A DNA stretch of 64,000 nucleotides from Eublepharis macularius (Eukaryota; Chordata; Lepidosauria; Squamata; Eublepharidae): assembly GCF_028583425.1 (NCBI RefSeq), contig NC_072791.1, positions 34,975,368 to 35,039,367 on the forward strand. Reading direction: 5' to 3'. Both the position numbers and the translations under genes were made by a program. The notes beneath the pieces were generated by a model that was given only the letters and a program-made list of their open reading frames with translations, searched no databases and had not been told where the DNA came from. The first letter of the stretch is position 1; the number at the start of each line of letters is the position of its first letter. Positions 1 to 14,300 of this stretch are shown here, in pieces.

Positions 1-558
1 CCTGTCTGGACAACATGGCACTTCTGGACTCTGCCTAATGGGAGACTAGAAGCAGGCTTCAGGCTTGCATAATTCCTTTCTTCTCTCCCTCACCGTAACA
101 GCTGGTTTTATCTCATGAGATCAAGGAGACTCCTGTTTTTCACATCAACAGGTACTCTTCCTTCATGAAGAGCATCATCTCTTGATCCAGCAAAAGCCCC
201 ACTCTTGCCTCTAATTCCTGTGAATGGATCAGGGCAAAAGGAAAGGGCAATTTACCACAATTGTTCTTTGCAGAATGATCTGTTCAAATTTTGGTATGAA
301 TTTTCATGTTTTAAACAGGAAGGGGAATTGGCAGACAGACGGGGCATCTAAACAAACATGGATTAAATGTTAGTTTCTGCCCATAGCAAAGGGTATGCAA
401 GAACCTGAGACTCTTTTGTGAGTTGAGATTTCTACCCAGCAAGAAATGCTGAACAGGCTCTATTGCAAAGTCCACCAGCCGGCTGGAATCAATCAGCCGC
501 CTGGGAGCAGAAAAGTGTTTCCTTTTGTACGGTAACAGAGTGGCATTCTCAGCATTAC
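1..558. other. ZC3H14 intron sequence at the left edge
   Basis: This is the intron downstream of ZC3H14 exon 9; on the minus strand it begins at the GTAATG donor at 558-553. I see no further ZC3H14 exon, no RNA gene and no clear repeat. The minus-strand open frame running through 311-757 is exon 9 read past its donor site, so its tail below 559 is not coding. Confidence 0.6.
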
Positions 559-714
559 CTGGAACTCTCCCCAATGCCTGGTCCTTTGGCTCGCCTTCCT
601 GTATCTGTGTTTCCACTCTGGACGGCCGGTTCTGGGTGTTCATCATTTCGAGGAGGGCTTCGTCATGGGAAGTCCGTGTTCTGGGAGCCACGGGAACTGT
701 CTGCTTTGGTGGGA
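559..714 (-). CDS. ZC3H14: ZC3H14 coding exon 9
   Basis: The acceptor AG is at 716-715 and the donor GTAATG at 558-553. The 156-bp exon enters and leaves in phase 1. It encodes VPPKQTVPVAPRTRTS and a following acidic, glutamine-rich stretch that matches the middle of vertebrate ZC3H14. The open frame runs on past the donor, so a longer isoform cannot be excluded, but the residues after the donor no longer resemble the family. Confidence 0.85.
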
Positions 715-3700
715 CTTTCCACAAACAAACAGTCAAGTAAGTTAAAGCAATGTTCACTTGAGCTTTATTGCTAAGAAATTATGTGACCCAAAATCCTGTT
801 AAAACGGGCCTAAATAATAGCACTTTCTGATCAAAGAGAGTTTCGCTTTCAGATTAACTATTCCGTTTTCACAGCCAAACACAGGGCTTAGATCCTGTGC
901 AGTGCAAGCAGAGCTGCACTTACATAAACAAGGCCTTCCCTGCCTTCCCTCTTCGGCTGCAGCCTTCTATGACTCCTGAAAACTGTGGTCCCCTTGGTCA
1001 ACGGACCACAGGAATGCCATGCAGTACAGTCCAGTAGCACCTTTAAGACTAACCAACTTTATTGTAGCATAAGCTTTTGAGAACCACAGCTCTCTTCATC
1101 AGATGCATGGAGGGTATGAAGAAACTGGCCAGAGATATATAGGTGGTGAGGGAAGGGGGGAGAGGGTGCAGGGAGTGAGGGCCATGTAAATGTAAATCAG
1201 TTGCAAAAGTCATGAAAGAGGTGGAGTGCGCAATCCAGGCTGGGTGTGACCCCTTCCCTCCATTGCTGAATCTGAATGGAATGCCTGAAGGCAGTTACTT
1301 CTGGTAACGAGATAACCAACCACAGTCTCTATTCAATCCATGTCTGACTGATGAATGCCATGAGGGTTAATGTGTGGGACTGCAGTGAAGATGGGAATTA
1401 TGGTCTCCATAAGAAAATAAGGTTATGATGAACACAGCCCCATCAAGTTTAGAATTTGTGGTTGTAATTTTCTTTTTTAGAGCTTTGTGAATTGTTTTTT
1501 CCTGTTTTGATATTGTTCTTTTAAATGTGAAGCTGTTCTAAGAGCCTCTGGTTGGAAGAGATGGGATAGCATAGTGTTTAAGTGGCTGGGTTCTGAGCCA
1601 GGTTTGACTCACTAGTGCCGTGAACTCTGCAGGTAGCCTTGGGTAAGCCACTCCTCAGTCCCAGCTCTCCAGCTGTATTGTGGGGCTAATAACAACACTG
1701 AATTTGTTCACTGCTCTGACTGTGGCACTAATCTATCCAGTATATAAGCCTACTGTTATTATAAATATTTTATATTACTAAGGGTCAATCTGCACTACAA
1801 ACTATCATGGCTTTCCTCAAAAAGCCTTGAAAACTGCAGGGAATTCTCTATTGGGCATCTCTCTGATACTCTACAGTTTCCCAGATTGCCTGGGAAAAAG
1901 AGGAGGACTGTTAAACCAGCTTAATTCTATATGTCCCCTTAAGTGGAGTTAAGGGGCTTTCCCCTGGCAAGCGGGGTTTCTGCCTTTTTTGCAATACTGC
2001 TGGATGCCAGAAAAGCAAACTTCTGTTTGCATTGTTGAAGTTAAATATGATCTACAATACGATAGTCCAACAACGTAATTTTCTTTCTTTCTGCAGAAAT
2101 GAAGATTCACTTGGACTTACTGAACTAGACTTGGAGATCGTGTGTTGCTGTCAAACTTAATTACCTGTAGCATAATTGGTTGTCTTTGTTACTGATTCCT
2201 GAGCTTCAGATATTGCTTTCAATATTAAATTCTTATTGGCTTGTTTGGAAGGTGGCAGTGAAGGTCTAGAAAGATACAGGCGAGGCAATTAATGGTATAA
2301 TCATTACAGATATTCCTCTTTTCTTTTGTAACATAAAGCATAGAGTCTATTGCCTTGTTTCACGGGTTTTGGGTGACACTCTCTGATCAGCAAACTCCCC
2401 CACTGTCTGTTCTACTCTGTGGATCAAAATGTCTATAAACTGAACCACTTAACTGTTCTCTGTATGAAGATTCTTGTATTCACCTCGTGGGGAGATCCAG
2501 ACACTGGACAGCTCTGCAAAATAACCCTAACATGCGCTGAACACCCCAGCAACTTCAAAAATCTGACCTCTGCTCTGGTGGCAATGGAGAACAGTTATGG
2601 GTGTACTATTATAAACCCCTCCAAACCTTTCATGTGACCTCAATGACTAAACCAACTTCGAATGTGAAAGCATCCAGAGAACAGCAAAGTTAGGCTGAGA
2701 CGGTTTTGTCCATCCATTAAGAGCAAAGCAAGCAATAATCTATTGTCAAAATCATACATTCAGTAATCAAATGGCATCACATAAATCCAAAGAATACCTC
2801 TAATATATTTTCCTAGATAAGTTCTATGACGTAATTTCATCCTGCACTATATCATCTTGCATTCATGTACAATTTGGGAAAATCTCCATAGAAAGGTACC
2901 ATGTTCCAGTTCAGTAAGCTCCTTTTCAGGAAATCTATGTATCTGTTTTAATGTTCATATTCATTAGCTTTTGTTTTTTTAAAAATCCAGATCTTCCAGT
3001 ACCTTCTTTCAGGCTTTGCAGGTACAGACACACTGCTGGAAATGCCTCCCAGTCGCAGGCCATAGTCTTCCTCCTCTTCTTCCTCCTCCTCCTCCCCCCC
3101 TTCGTTACTGAACCGTTTCACTCGGACCACTGAGCTCACAACCGGAAGCTTCCTTTTTCTGGAATTTTCATCCTGCAAGCAATAAGACAACTCAATAATC
3201 ATTGGTTTTATCTATGTGAAAAAAGAAAGGGAATTTTCAGGTGCTTGTCAGGGTCAAAAAGACATATGCTGCCCAGCTGCAATAACTGGACAGGCTGAAA
3301 GCCCTGAGCAAACCTGTAATCTCTGGAACAACATAGGAGAAATATAATTTCCCCCTAAATAAAAACTGTTCAATGTTTTTTCCTGAACAAGGAGTAACAA
3401 TCCAGGAGCAGAAAAAACTCTGTATGTATTACTCAATATTAGCAATGACAATAAAGACATTATAGTGCCACTGTGTATACTTTCAATAAAGATATACACA
3501 GTGGCACTATAGTGTCTTTATTGTTACTGGTTTCACTACTGTGTTCCTATATTCTAGTATTTTACTCAAAGCCAGTTTGGTCTAGTGGTTAAGAGCGCGG
3601 GACTCTAATCTGGAGAGCCGGGTTTGATTCCCCACTCCTCCACTTGAAGCCAGCTGGGGGACCTTGGGTCAGTCACAGCTCTCCCAGAGCTCTCTCAGCC

Positions 3701-6700
3701 CAACCCACCTCACAGGGTGATTACTGTTGTGGGGATAATAATGGTTTCAGTCCACTACACTGACCCTCAGTGGCTCTTCAAAGTGAGAAATGAACGGAGA
3801 AAGTGGGGGGAAGGAACAGGTGTGCAGAGGCTGCAGCTGAAAAAGGAAATGGAACAACAATAAAAAGAGAACAGTTACATACATCAAGATAGTATGCTTT
3901 TTGCACACAAAAACCCCCCCACCATAAAGTCCAGAATGATAGAAATCAAAATAAATAACAAAAAACCCCATTTGTTTTGCTTCGAGTTGCATGATTCACA
4001 TACATAGTTGTAAACCCAGGACGTGAGTTTTTGCAGAACTTTTATTTTTTGAAGTACAAAACATTAAGGTGGCAGAAGGGATATAGATAAGGGATAGACA
4101 GAGAGAGACACACAGAAAGAGAAAACACTTGCCAGGCTAAACACTATGTGAAAACGCCAGAAATTCACGTACAGAAATCTCCTTTCCCTGAACAACAGAC
4201 CCCATAGCAAACATTGCACATGCACTTTGATGTGCGTATGTAAATTTGTATAACTCCCCTACCCAGAAAGGTTAGAAACTTTCCTCCCAAAGGAAACAGA
4301 GTCAGATTTTTAGAATCCAAATGTGACAGCTGTTATTAGATTCTGTATGAAATACAGGACATGAAGAATCATGTTAAACAAGTGAGTCTATTTATACCCC
4401 CAACCACTTAGTCATGCAACCTGAAGAACCCGATGCAACCTGATGAACCTGAGAATGTGATGACATGAATTGTCCTATCACCCTGTCACACAGGGTATGC
4501 TAGAAGCCATTAATAACATGGCAGAAAGAGGGTGGAATTGACAGCCACATTCATAACAGAGGAAAGTAAATAACATTTTGACTGACTGTAAGAAGCTTAG
4601 ACGCAGTTGTTAGGAGCAGGAATCTCAACTCTGTAAGAACAACTGTTAAGATGAAATATTTGTTATGAAGGGCTAGTATCTAATTTAGTAACACTTCCTT
4701 TGAAACAAGGGAAGAAATCCGTGCTGGCTTGACAATGAGAGAGAGCTGAATATGAATATAAAAAGGGCCATTTCTCATCCTCGGGCTTCCTCTCAGTGGA
4801 GGATATGAAGTAGAAAATTAAACCAAAAACGTCGGGAGTGAGAGCTCTATACTGACTCCTATTTAAAAACCCTTGTACATTCCACACTATCTTACGGAGT
4901 TTGATCCCAAGTAAGCCACTGTAATTTGCTATTCCACAACTAGCCTCATTTGGAATAATGGATTATTTGCCTTAGGAAAATGCTTAGAATATTTTTGGAG
5001 AAAAGCATGACCTCAGTGCCAAGAACCACTACTCACAAAAAAGCTTCAGTTAGAAGAAGCTGTATCTCTGTCCCCTCTGTACTACTACATGCATTTGCCT
5101 TCTACAGAATTAGACCACTAACCTACAAAGCTCAGCACTCTTTACTCTGACAAGCAGAGGCTCTCAGGCAGAAAAACGTCTTTCTCAACTCTGGATTTCC
5201 GAAATCCTTTTTTAAAAAATATACCAAAGATTGAGTTTGGGGCCTTCTGAATTTTTACTGCTGAACTACTGGCCGTCTCAATCATTCATCAGTACTAGAA
5301 GGCATCCTATTTCCTTTCTGACAGTATTATTTAGGTTACAAAAAGCCAGAGTTGATGAAAAGACTGGCGGCAGGCTAAGTCAGTGATAAATACTAAAACA
5401 TTCAGGAACCTGAATCCAGAATTCATACAAACCTTCAGCATGGCATACATGGTACTCACAATGGCTGCCAGAGGAACAAGCAAGGTTGTTATCACCTTAA
5501 CCATCAAGTTTTCAAACTATACCCTGGGGGCGCCTGAATTCCCTTGAAAGTTTATCAAAGTTCTTCAAAGAAAAGGTTGGCAATAACAGTCAAGCTTCTC
5601 AGAGAAACGTCTTTAAATAACTACTACTTCTTCCCCAAAATGCATAACCACAGAGAAGGTATTTTAAGGAACACTATCAGCATGCAAGGCTGTGTGACCT
5701 GCAGGCTCTAGATCATCTTCAGAATCATCTTTGACCCAAAGCAGACCCAGCAACACATATTATGGGTTCACCGAGGGTAGAAAGACTGAAACCATGGGTT
5801 TAATACTAGTTATCAAACATGTCTTGGCAAGCTGCAGACCTACAGGATGCTCAAACAAGATCACAAAGATGCCACTTCCTACTTCTCCTATTTAAGATTA
5901 ACAGTGTACCCACGCACGCACGCACACACCCCTACACATTTTTCACCTCCAAGTCACTAAAAGGACTGGAGTCTGGATGCCACAAAGTTTAGATGCCAGC
6001 TACGGGAGTATTTTTGACCACCCTAGCTATGTTTAGAACAGGGGACTCCAGGTGTCCATGGTGACCTCCGTTTGTTGGGTATGTGTTAAATACCAGCATA
6101 GCATGGGCTTACATACTTACTTCACTGCTAATTTTATCAGTGTTCCCTTTAGGAGGGGGCCTGTAACTCTCAGCCAAGCTGCCAAACACGTCTGGATCAC
6201 AGAGTGGGATGGCTTCCAATGACCTGCTGCCCTGTGTCTCGAACTGCTTGCCAGTCTGTACACTGCTGTGTTGTGGCAGCCTCTGCAAATGAACACTGCC
6301 TTCTGAGTTTCGACTAGCTGGCGGCCGGTAGATTTCAACAGATGGGCGGGAAGAGCCGTAAGTTACTGTGACAAGAGGCTTCTTCCGAGGCAACCGATTC
6401 TCCTGCACAAAATTGAAGTCTTCATCAATGAGATCATCTGGTTCAGGTTTAATGTCAATTACAGCTTCCAAGGGGGACAGTTCCCTTAGAGGTTTCACAG
6501 TGGACATCAAAAGCGAGGTGGAGCCATCTTGGGAAGACTGCCTATGAAAAAGAAGACAGAATATTAAGTTACTTCTGCATCAAAAAAATTGCTTAGAAGA
6601 TAAAACGAAGAACTGAAGAAGCAAGATGCCCTAGGAACTCTATTTCTTCCTTCAGTAAGTTAAATCCATTATACACTATTCCCTGGAAAGGAAGACTAGG

Positions 6701-8280
6701 GTTTTTTCTACCTGTTCTGTCAAGAAGAAGAGGGGGGTCAGCCTTAATCTTTAATCCATAGAGGAATGTGGTTCAGTAATAAACCACATTTTATCACCTT
6801 TTTTACAGAGGGATTGTCTTGTATTGTCTTCTTTTCTGGTAAACACAGCAAATTACAGCAGGGAAAATGGCTTTTGTAGGGCACAATCTGTTGCCACAGA
6901 TCCTGGTCATTTTAACAAGTGTTGGGCAGAAGACGCTGCTCAAGGACTGTGTCCTCCTCCTCCTCCTCAATTAGTTGAACAGTCAAGACTTTTTGGCCAA
7001 GAATAACAGCAATATTTCCTACCAGGTATATGGGACTGCGTCCCTCTGAATGGATTGAATCCCCCTGGGAACAAAGAATGTGCCAAGCTTTATGCTCTCC
7101 TTATGACTGCTTATGACTCCTAGGGGCATTTTGGTCGGCCAGGAGGGGGAGCAGAACACTGGACTACATGGTCTGTCCAAGCAAGGGTTTTTAAGGTTCT
7201 CACTGAGAGAGTGCTTATTTTGATAGCAGAGTGGTACAGAAAACAGTGTGCTGGACTAGGAACAATGAAACCAAGACTCAATTACTTACTAAACTAAGAC
7301 GGTCAGCTTGGGCTCTTTCTCGCTCAGTTGAACCTTCCTCACAGGGTTGTTGTGAGGATTGAATGGGTGGGGAGCACCACATATGGGGGAGGGGCAAACA
7401 AACAATCCTCCCAATAGTCCTCACAGCAATCTTTTATGTTAGATCAGTATTATTATTCCCACACTGCAGAAAGAGGCCAAGAGACAGTGACTGACCTCAG
7501 TGAGTTTATGGCACAGCTGAGAGCCGAACCAGGGGCTTCTTAACTCCCAGCCCTACAATGATGTTAAGCCAGCTTTAAAGTGAAACCCTTACCGGGAGGC
7601 AACACCTCTCTGGTCCTGGGAGCTAGTTGAAACTCTGGTGTCAGTCCTTTCTGGACGAGAACTTGAGACTGCAAGAGGCTGAAGGATTTCTTCTCCCCTC
7701 CTCTCCTCAGTCCCAACTGAAATGCTTTTGCCAGAAGACATGCTATGCTCAAAAATGTTCGACTCTGAGGTTTTTAGGCTGGGAGGCTCTGGGAAGAAAG
7801 GAATATTTGATCTTAGCTCAAAGTTACCACACAGTTCATAAAATTACCATAAAATATCTTCTGACATAGATTTTAATAGAAGACAAGTATCACAGATTCA
7901 CAGGACAAAAAGAAATGCTTGCAATATCATATTTTTCCCAACTGGATGAGAATCTCTCTTAAAGTTCTGATTCCTGCATAATTTATGGTAAGTAGTAAGG
8001 GACTTGTAGGAGATATCTTCCCCTCCCTTCCACTTTCCCTTCCTTGAAAACCCCCATAGCCTCTCCCCTTTTCCTACTTCATTCTTTCCTTTCAGCCTAC
8101 TAGCCAACCTACATTATCTGCCCCCTTATTTTCATCTTGCCCTCCTTTCCTCCTTCTGGAAGCCAGGAAAACCCTGGCCCAGTTGTGCAGTGCTGGCTAC
8201 CAGGCCCAGCTGCACTGGGGGGTGCCTACAAGGACTTGCGAGGGGCACATCACTTTCTTCTGTCTCACCCTACCACACTA

Positions 8281-8318
<38 letters not shown>

Positions 8319-11300
8319 GGCAGCTCCCACATGCTCTCTCCTTTTCCTGCTTCTTTCTCCCCTTGCCACCCACCCATCTTTTATCTACTGCTATATTTAT
8401 TATTTCATTTATACCCCACCTTTCACTACAATATGGACCCAAAGCACCTACTATCATTGTCCTTCATTTTGTCTTCACGACAACCCTATGAGGTAAGTCA
8501 GGCTAAGAATGTGTAATTGGAGTCGTAATTCCAACCTGGGTCTCTCAGGTTCTAGTCTGAACCCCTAACCATTACACTGGATTTTATGGGGTTGTTGCTG
8601 TTGAACAGTAGCAGGTGTCCAAGCATGGGTGAGAGATGCAAGCTGACTGGTAGAGAGTCACCTAGTGGTTATTGCCAGGCCTGACACCAGGGAGTCCTCC
8701 CTTAAAGGCCAAAACAACCCTGGAAAGAGCCCTGTCCCCTCACTTGCCTTTTCCTGACAGATACCAAGACTTGAATGCTGGCAATACTATTGTGGCTGCC
8801 CAGCAACTGCCACAGAGTGCATTTGTTCCTTAAAACCATAGGCGCTGCTTCTATTATTTTGGGGGGGGGGGGTTAAACCACGCCCCCCTCCCCGTTTTAA
8901 AAATAATTTTTGTGGATTTTTCTGCAAATCTGGGGCTTTCTTCAGCTTGTAGAAATATCTGTCTTGTTTGTTTGGGATCATGTTGAGAATCAGATATATC
9001 AATTATATATAAATTGCTAATCCCAAAGCTTTTTAAAAAGATCTTGCTAAAAATGTTTGCAAATACATCTGAGCGCTCATTCTACCTGAAGATTTTTGTT
9101 TCCAGTAACAAGGCCTTCCCTTTACTTACCTGTAGTTACAGACCGGAGTTTGTCTAACACACCATGAAGCCTGGAAGAGAAAAAAATGATTTAATATATA
9201 CTGTGATTGTCTTATGAGTGATTCTGAAGACGATTTCCACTTTTTATGGTGACCTCTGCCATCAAGGAGAAACATACAAGGGGACCAGAGTGAGGCATTT
9301 GGGGGGTTATTACTATTTTTTTATTATTTTATTCAATCTTTTGCCTGCCATCCCCATGAATGGGCATACTAGAGACTTGACTTCAAATCCCTCCCTCATT
9401 AGAAAGCTCTCAAAGCCACCTACTACTCAGTGTTATAAAAATTATCAGTAACATTAGATCATTTTCCCCTACCACCATTTTATCAACACTAATAGTGACA
9501 GTTCTCAGCTCATCAAAACTTCTGCTATAAAGTCCTGCAGGGTTCCAACTTGTACCTCATTAAAATCTACATGAAGTCCCTGGGAAAGGTCATCTAAGGC
9601 TTTGGAAAGAGGTGTCATCAATATTCTGATGATATCAAATTCTACTTTTCCATTTTGGCAGGATCGGGTGAGTCAGTGGACATTCTGGACCTGCAGCTTG
9701 AAGAGGTTGTGGGCTAGCTGAAGTTCAGTCCAGACGACACCTAGTTGCTCTTGATCAACTACATTATAAATCAGGGATTAGGGGATCAGCTTGTTCTAGA
9801 TGGGACTGCACTCCCGTAGGGGAGAATTTGCAGCTCTGGGGTGCTATTAGATCTGTCCTGACAAATAGAGGTGCAGGTTACCTCTGTGACACTTTGGGTC
9901 TTTGCCATGCTTTAGCTGGTGGGACAGCTGCATCCTCTCCTTGACAAGCATGGTCTGGGCCAGGGTTAACTATGTTCTGATCACATCTAAACTGGATGAC
10001 TGCAACACACTCTACTTGGGCAGCCTTTGAAGACCATTCAGAAGCTCTGATCAGTGCAAACTGTAACAGCTAGATTGTTAACTGGTGCTCTTTACTCCAA
10101 ACATGTTCTGTCAGCACTGAAAGAATTATACTGTCTGCTCCTGAGCACAATTCAAAGTGCTGGTTATCTCCTCTAAGGCCCTCAACAATGTGTGGCTGTG
10201 GTAGCTTATTTTACTTCCTTATACACCTGCTCACCAAGTAAGATTGTCCCTCAAAGGTGAGATGGGTGGCTATCAGGGAACAGATTTTTCCACAGCAGTG
10301 TACCGTTTAGAAAGTTCTCACCTGATAGCTGCTCACCTGGTTCCTAGTCTTGGTAGCTTTAGATGCCATATGAAAACTTCTCTTTTCTTCAGACTTTTGA
10401 CTTGAGTTTTGTGGATTTGCTTTACTGTCAATGAGTACTGGAACATACTGCTGAATTTTGCTATTAGCTACTTAAATGGTTTGTTTTGCCATGAGTGTAA
10501 CTGTATTTTTTGGCTTGTTTCCAACCACTTCAACAGTTTGAAGCCAAAAAGTGATCCTTCCTCCAGGGAAAAAACCATTAGAGGAATGCTCCTAAGGCTG
10601 CCTAGCAGAATAGTAAGATACAAGCAATGGCTTTGAAGAGCCATTGGTCATAAGCTGCCTCAAACACTTTCAGTAATAGTATTGCAGAATATACATTTTA
10701 AAATGAGAAAACAAATGAACAAATATCATAGACACACATAGAAGTGGAAGAATGGGCAGCCATGCAAGGGGGGAATATACTGTAGAATGCTGCAGCTCAG
10801 TTATTCTCAGGAGCTAGGTGGTGCTAATTAGCCCACTCTGCAGTCACTCCTTCAGCTACCCATCAGTTACCAGATTCAATCAAGGTATTAGCAATCAAGG
10901 CCCTTCACGGCTTGGTCCCTTATTATCTGTGGCACTGCCTCTTCCCCTATCCTCTACCACTGCAGCTTTGCTCATCTGATCAGGGCCTTTTGCAGATACC
11001 TCCCTGCAGATGGGCAAGATCAACAACTACTCATACATATGCATTCTCTGCTGTGCCTTCCACCTTATGGAATGGCCTGCCTGATGAGATCAGGAAGGCC
11101 TCCACTCTCCTGGCATTTCACAAACTATGCATAACTGAATTATTCAGAACAGCAGTTTTGCTAAGGTAATAAGGCATTATTATAATGGAACGATTCAGGA
11201 AGAATGCTTTAAATAAAGGGAGAGAGACTGTGGACCATACATCCTATTGTGGATAGTGCACATTATCTGTTCGCATATGTATTTTCCTGTTATATAATTT

Positions 11301-14300
11301 TTGCATCATTTAATATACCATGTTAATACTCCCAAGAGCTAATGAGAAGCCCTTTGGGCAAAAGTTCCACCTGTCCCCACCAACTTTCAGAAAACTCTTG
11401 GCAGGAGCCAGGACATGTGCTGGTGGATGCCATGTTGGGGACCCTAATTTACACTGTGTAATCCACCTTGAATCTCAGTGAGAAAGGCAGACTATAAATA
11501 AATAAAATATCACATAGTATAGACCAGTGGTTCTCAACATGGGGCCATATGGCCCCCCTGGGAGCCACAGGATATTCCAAGGGGGCCACAGATAAAAATT
11601 GCAAGTCAAGTCAAGCAAGCCTTTATTGGCATATATAAAATATAAAAATTTTAAATACAGAGACTCCATACAAAATGAGATTAAAATACAGATAGGAGCG
11701 GGGCAACAGTGCAGCAAAACCAGTACAGAATATTACTTGTCATGGAGTATAGCCATGGCACTGTAGAGAAACTTAGCTACTATTTCAGTTATTTCCCCAT
11801 CTGGGGTAAAAATTGAATAAATGGGGGGCCACAGCACGAGACTAGGGGGCCGCAGAGGGAAGTGAGAAGTGAAGAAAACAGAGAAGTGACCGAGAAAAGA
11901 AAACAGAAAAGACAGTGTGTGGGGTGCTGTTTCTTCATGCAAGTGTAACCCTGAGTCCACGAGGGGGAGCTAAAGAGCAGGGATATTCCATATAAGGAAG
12001 AAAAGGCGCAATTTATTGGCATATAAAATAGCTACCTTTATAGCGGTAGGACAGGGGGGGCCACAGGAAGGAAACAAGGTTGGAAGGGGGCCACAGTCGG
12101 AAAAAGGTTGAGAAACACTGGTACAGACTGTCCATATATCCATATATTGAGGTTTCACCTCAATGACTTCATAATTTCCCCAAACCTAGGCTATTCATAC
12201 AATCCTTGCCTTGAAAACCCTATGGGGCCACCATAAGTGGTCTGTGACTTGACGGCACTTTACTATTCATGCATGCTATGCAGTTTGTAGACAGCAACAC
12301 TGACCCCCACCCCCACCGCCAAACACCCAGACAGATGAGCCCTTTAGGATAACCAAATTCTCCCAACAGAAATATAAAGCTGGATGTTACATCTCATTTT
12401 AAAACTTATCTAATAAACAGCCATTAGATGATGCATTATTTAGTACTACTTTTAAAAATACTCCAGATTTTCCACTCAGATTCACGAAAAGGCAACCCAA
12501 TCACATTATGTCTGACTCTGTGGGACTAGAAGTAACTAGCCTAGAGCAAAACACATATGCTTAGCAGCTGTGGACATAATCTGACTACCCTATCCTGGCC
12601 ATTTGCACTGGTGTTTGTATGCAGAATGGTCACGTCTGCATAGACACAGCTATGGATATGTACCCATGCAGCAGAAGGTATTACAAGGAAAAACTTAGCA
12701 AAAATACAGTGCAATCCTAAACAGAGTTGCAACCTTCTAAGACCATGGATTTAGAAGGCTGCTTCAGATTACACTAGTAGTCACACAAGCTCACATAATT
12801 AAGTAGATGCCAAACATACCATACAGTAAATCTCACAGTATTGTTTCCTAGAAAGAGGGAAAGATCCTCTGTCATCTGTTCCTGGCTTTTCTTGTTAGCC
12901 ACCATGACCATGATATAATCAGGAAGCTCTTCATCTAATTTAAAGAAATACAACCAGTATTATTTTTATGGATTAACGTACTTCGTACTTCATAACATAC
13001 TTCACCTTTCTTCCATGGAACTTAAGGCACAATATATAGGATTCTCAGCTGGTCTCCCCCTCCAGGTACTGATCAGATATTGACCTGCTTAGCTGAAGGA
13101 TGCAGTATTGTGTGTTATTCCGAGACCAATCATACACTGTAACACAACTACAAGAACAAACTCCAAAAGTCCTCAGTTTGACCCTGGTTTGTAGGTAATG
13201 GAAGAGAGCATAATTTGCCATTTCGACCAATTCAGAAATCACAACAAATTATAAATACAAAAGTCTTTGATATCAAAACCATACATGAAGAGAGGAGGAG
13301 ATGACAAGCCGGAGAATTTCCATGGCTTGTTCTGAATACAGCCACAGAGTTTAGGTAACATGCACACAATTTACAGTAAACAATGTATCTCCCCAAGGGA
13401 CCAGTAAAACATTTTTCCAGATTTACTTAAAAAAAATCCAGAAGAGAGTATATTAAATAAAGGGTACACATTTCAAAAGAGAGGAAGTACTTCTGGAACT
13501 TTAAGGCAGGCAGAAGTTTCCTAGGTGCAACTTAAAGGACTGTAGTGTTAAAACAAACAAAAAAACCCAGCAACTACCAAAGGTGGCTCTGCACAGAGCT
13601 CTTACAGGCAAAAAATCACTTTGGGAATACGTCTGATTATCCAACGTGCTGAACAATAAAAGGAACTAAGTAAATAGAGAAGAACAATCTATCCAATGAA
13701 GATGTCATCAATCAGAAACCCTCTTAAGCCAAGTACCATGATAATTTTCTATTATTAGAATACCATGGAAGAATATTTACTTTTAATGCATTAATATTAC
13801 AGTGCTGATTTTGTGTACGAAGTCTGATGTCAGGCTTTTCTTTCACATCTTGAATTTAATTTTCTACTGATTTGTTCTTAAATATCTCTAGGAAGAAGGA
13901 GATATAGCTCTAGTACCATATCTGATCTTCTACTTATAAAATTATTTATTTGTATAATGCCTTCAACTTGGTGTTTTATACTTTCTACTTGTTTTTAAAG
14001 GCTCACACTCAAACAGTCACGGCATAGAGAAAGAGCAATAGCTGCTAGCTTGCACTCGGGCTGCTTTCCTTACTCTCTGACAGATTCTCATGACTTTTAA
14101 CAACTGCACACATGCAGGAATTCAATAGGTGAAGTTTATTGTAACACAGCAATGAAACAGGAAGTACTATTCCCACTACAAAATACTAGCATAACAAAGA
14201 ACAGTTGATTTGCACATACATAGATAGAAGGGGTTAGCAGCGTTAGTCTGTAGTTGCAAAATAGTAAAAAGTCCAGTAGCACCTTTAAGACTAACCAACT

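Larger units (their letters stand above)
715..2164. other. ZC3H14 intron 8 with dispersed repeats
   Basis: This intron separates exon 9 from exon 8. It holds a foldback-family repeat from about 1030 and a MIR-like SINE at about 1563-1790 (own entries). The remainder is AT-rich with no further signal. Confidence 0.6.
3173..6120. other. ZC3H14 intron 6
   Basis: About 2.9 kb of intron with a near-perfect palindrome (3441-3528) and a MIR-like SINE (about 3571-3750). From 3760 to 6120 the sequence is AT-rich and unique-looking, with a short alternating purine/pyrimidine run near 5910-5930. No other gene is seen. Confidence 0.6.
7789..9129. other. ZC3H14 intron 4
   Basis: Holds a (CT)n microsatellite at 8284-8313 that produces serine/leucine open frames in all three plus frames, a minus-strand SINE (8392-8582) and a G-rich homopolymer near 8862. 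The sequence between is unremarkable. Confidence 0.6.
9171..12819. other. ZC3H14 intron 3
   Basis: 3.6 kb dominated by repeats: decayed CR1/L2-like LINE pieces (about 9530-10350 and 10845-11170), a hAT-like element with nested LINE tails (11525-12120), and a short fragment at 12195-12260 resembling the 3' part of the 5S-derived SINE. 12270-12819 shows nothing clear. Confidence 0.6.

Noticed and set aside
3571..3645. tRNA gene suggested by box A and box B
   Set aside because: It is followed by the conserved SINE core and occurs in many copies; the cloverleaf is not intact.
8137..8516. Three overlapping plus-strand frames rich in serine and leucine
   Set aside because: Open only because of the (CT)n run and a reversed SINE.
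11954..11967. CTCF-like ccacgagggggagc
   Set aside because: Two mismatches to the core, and it lies inside an old hAT-like element.
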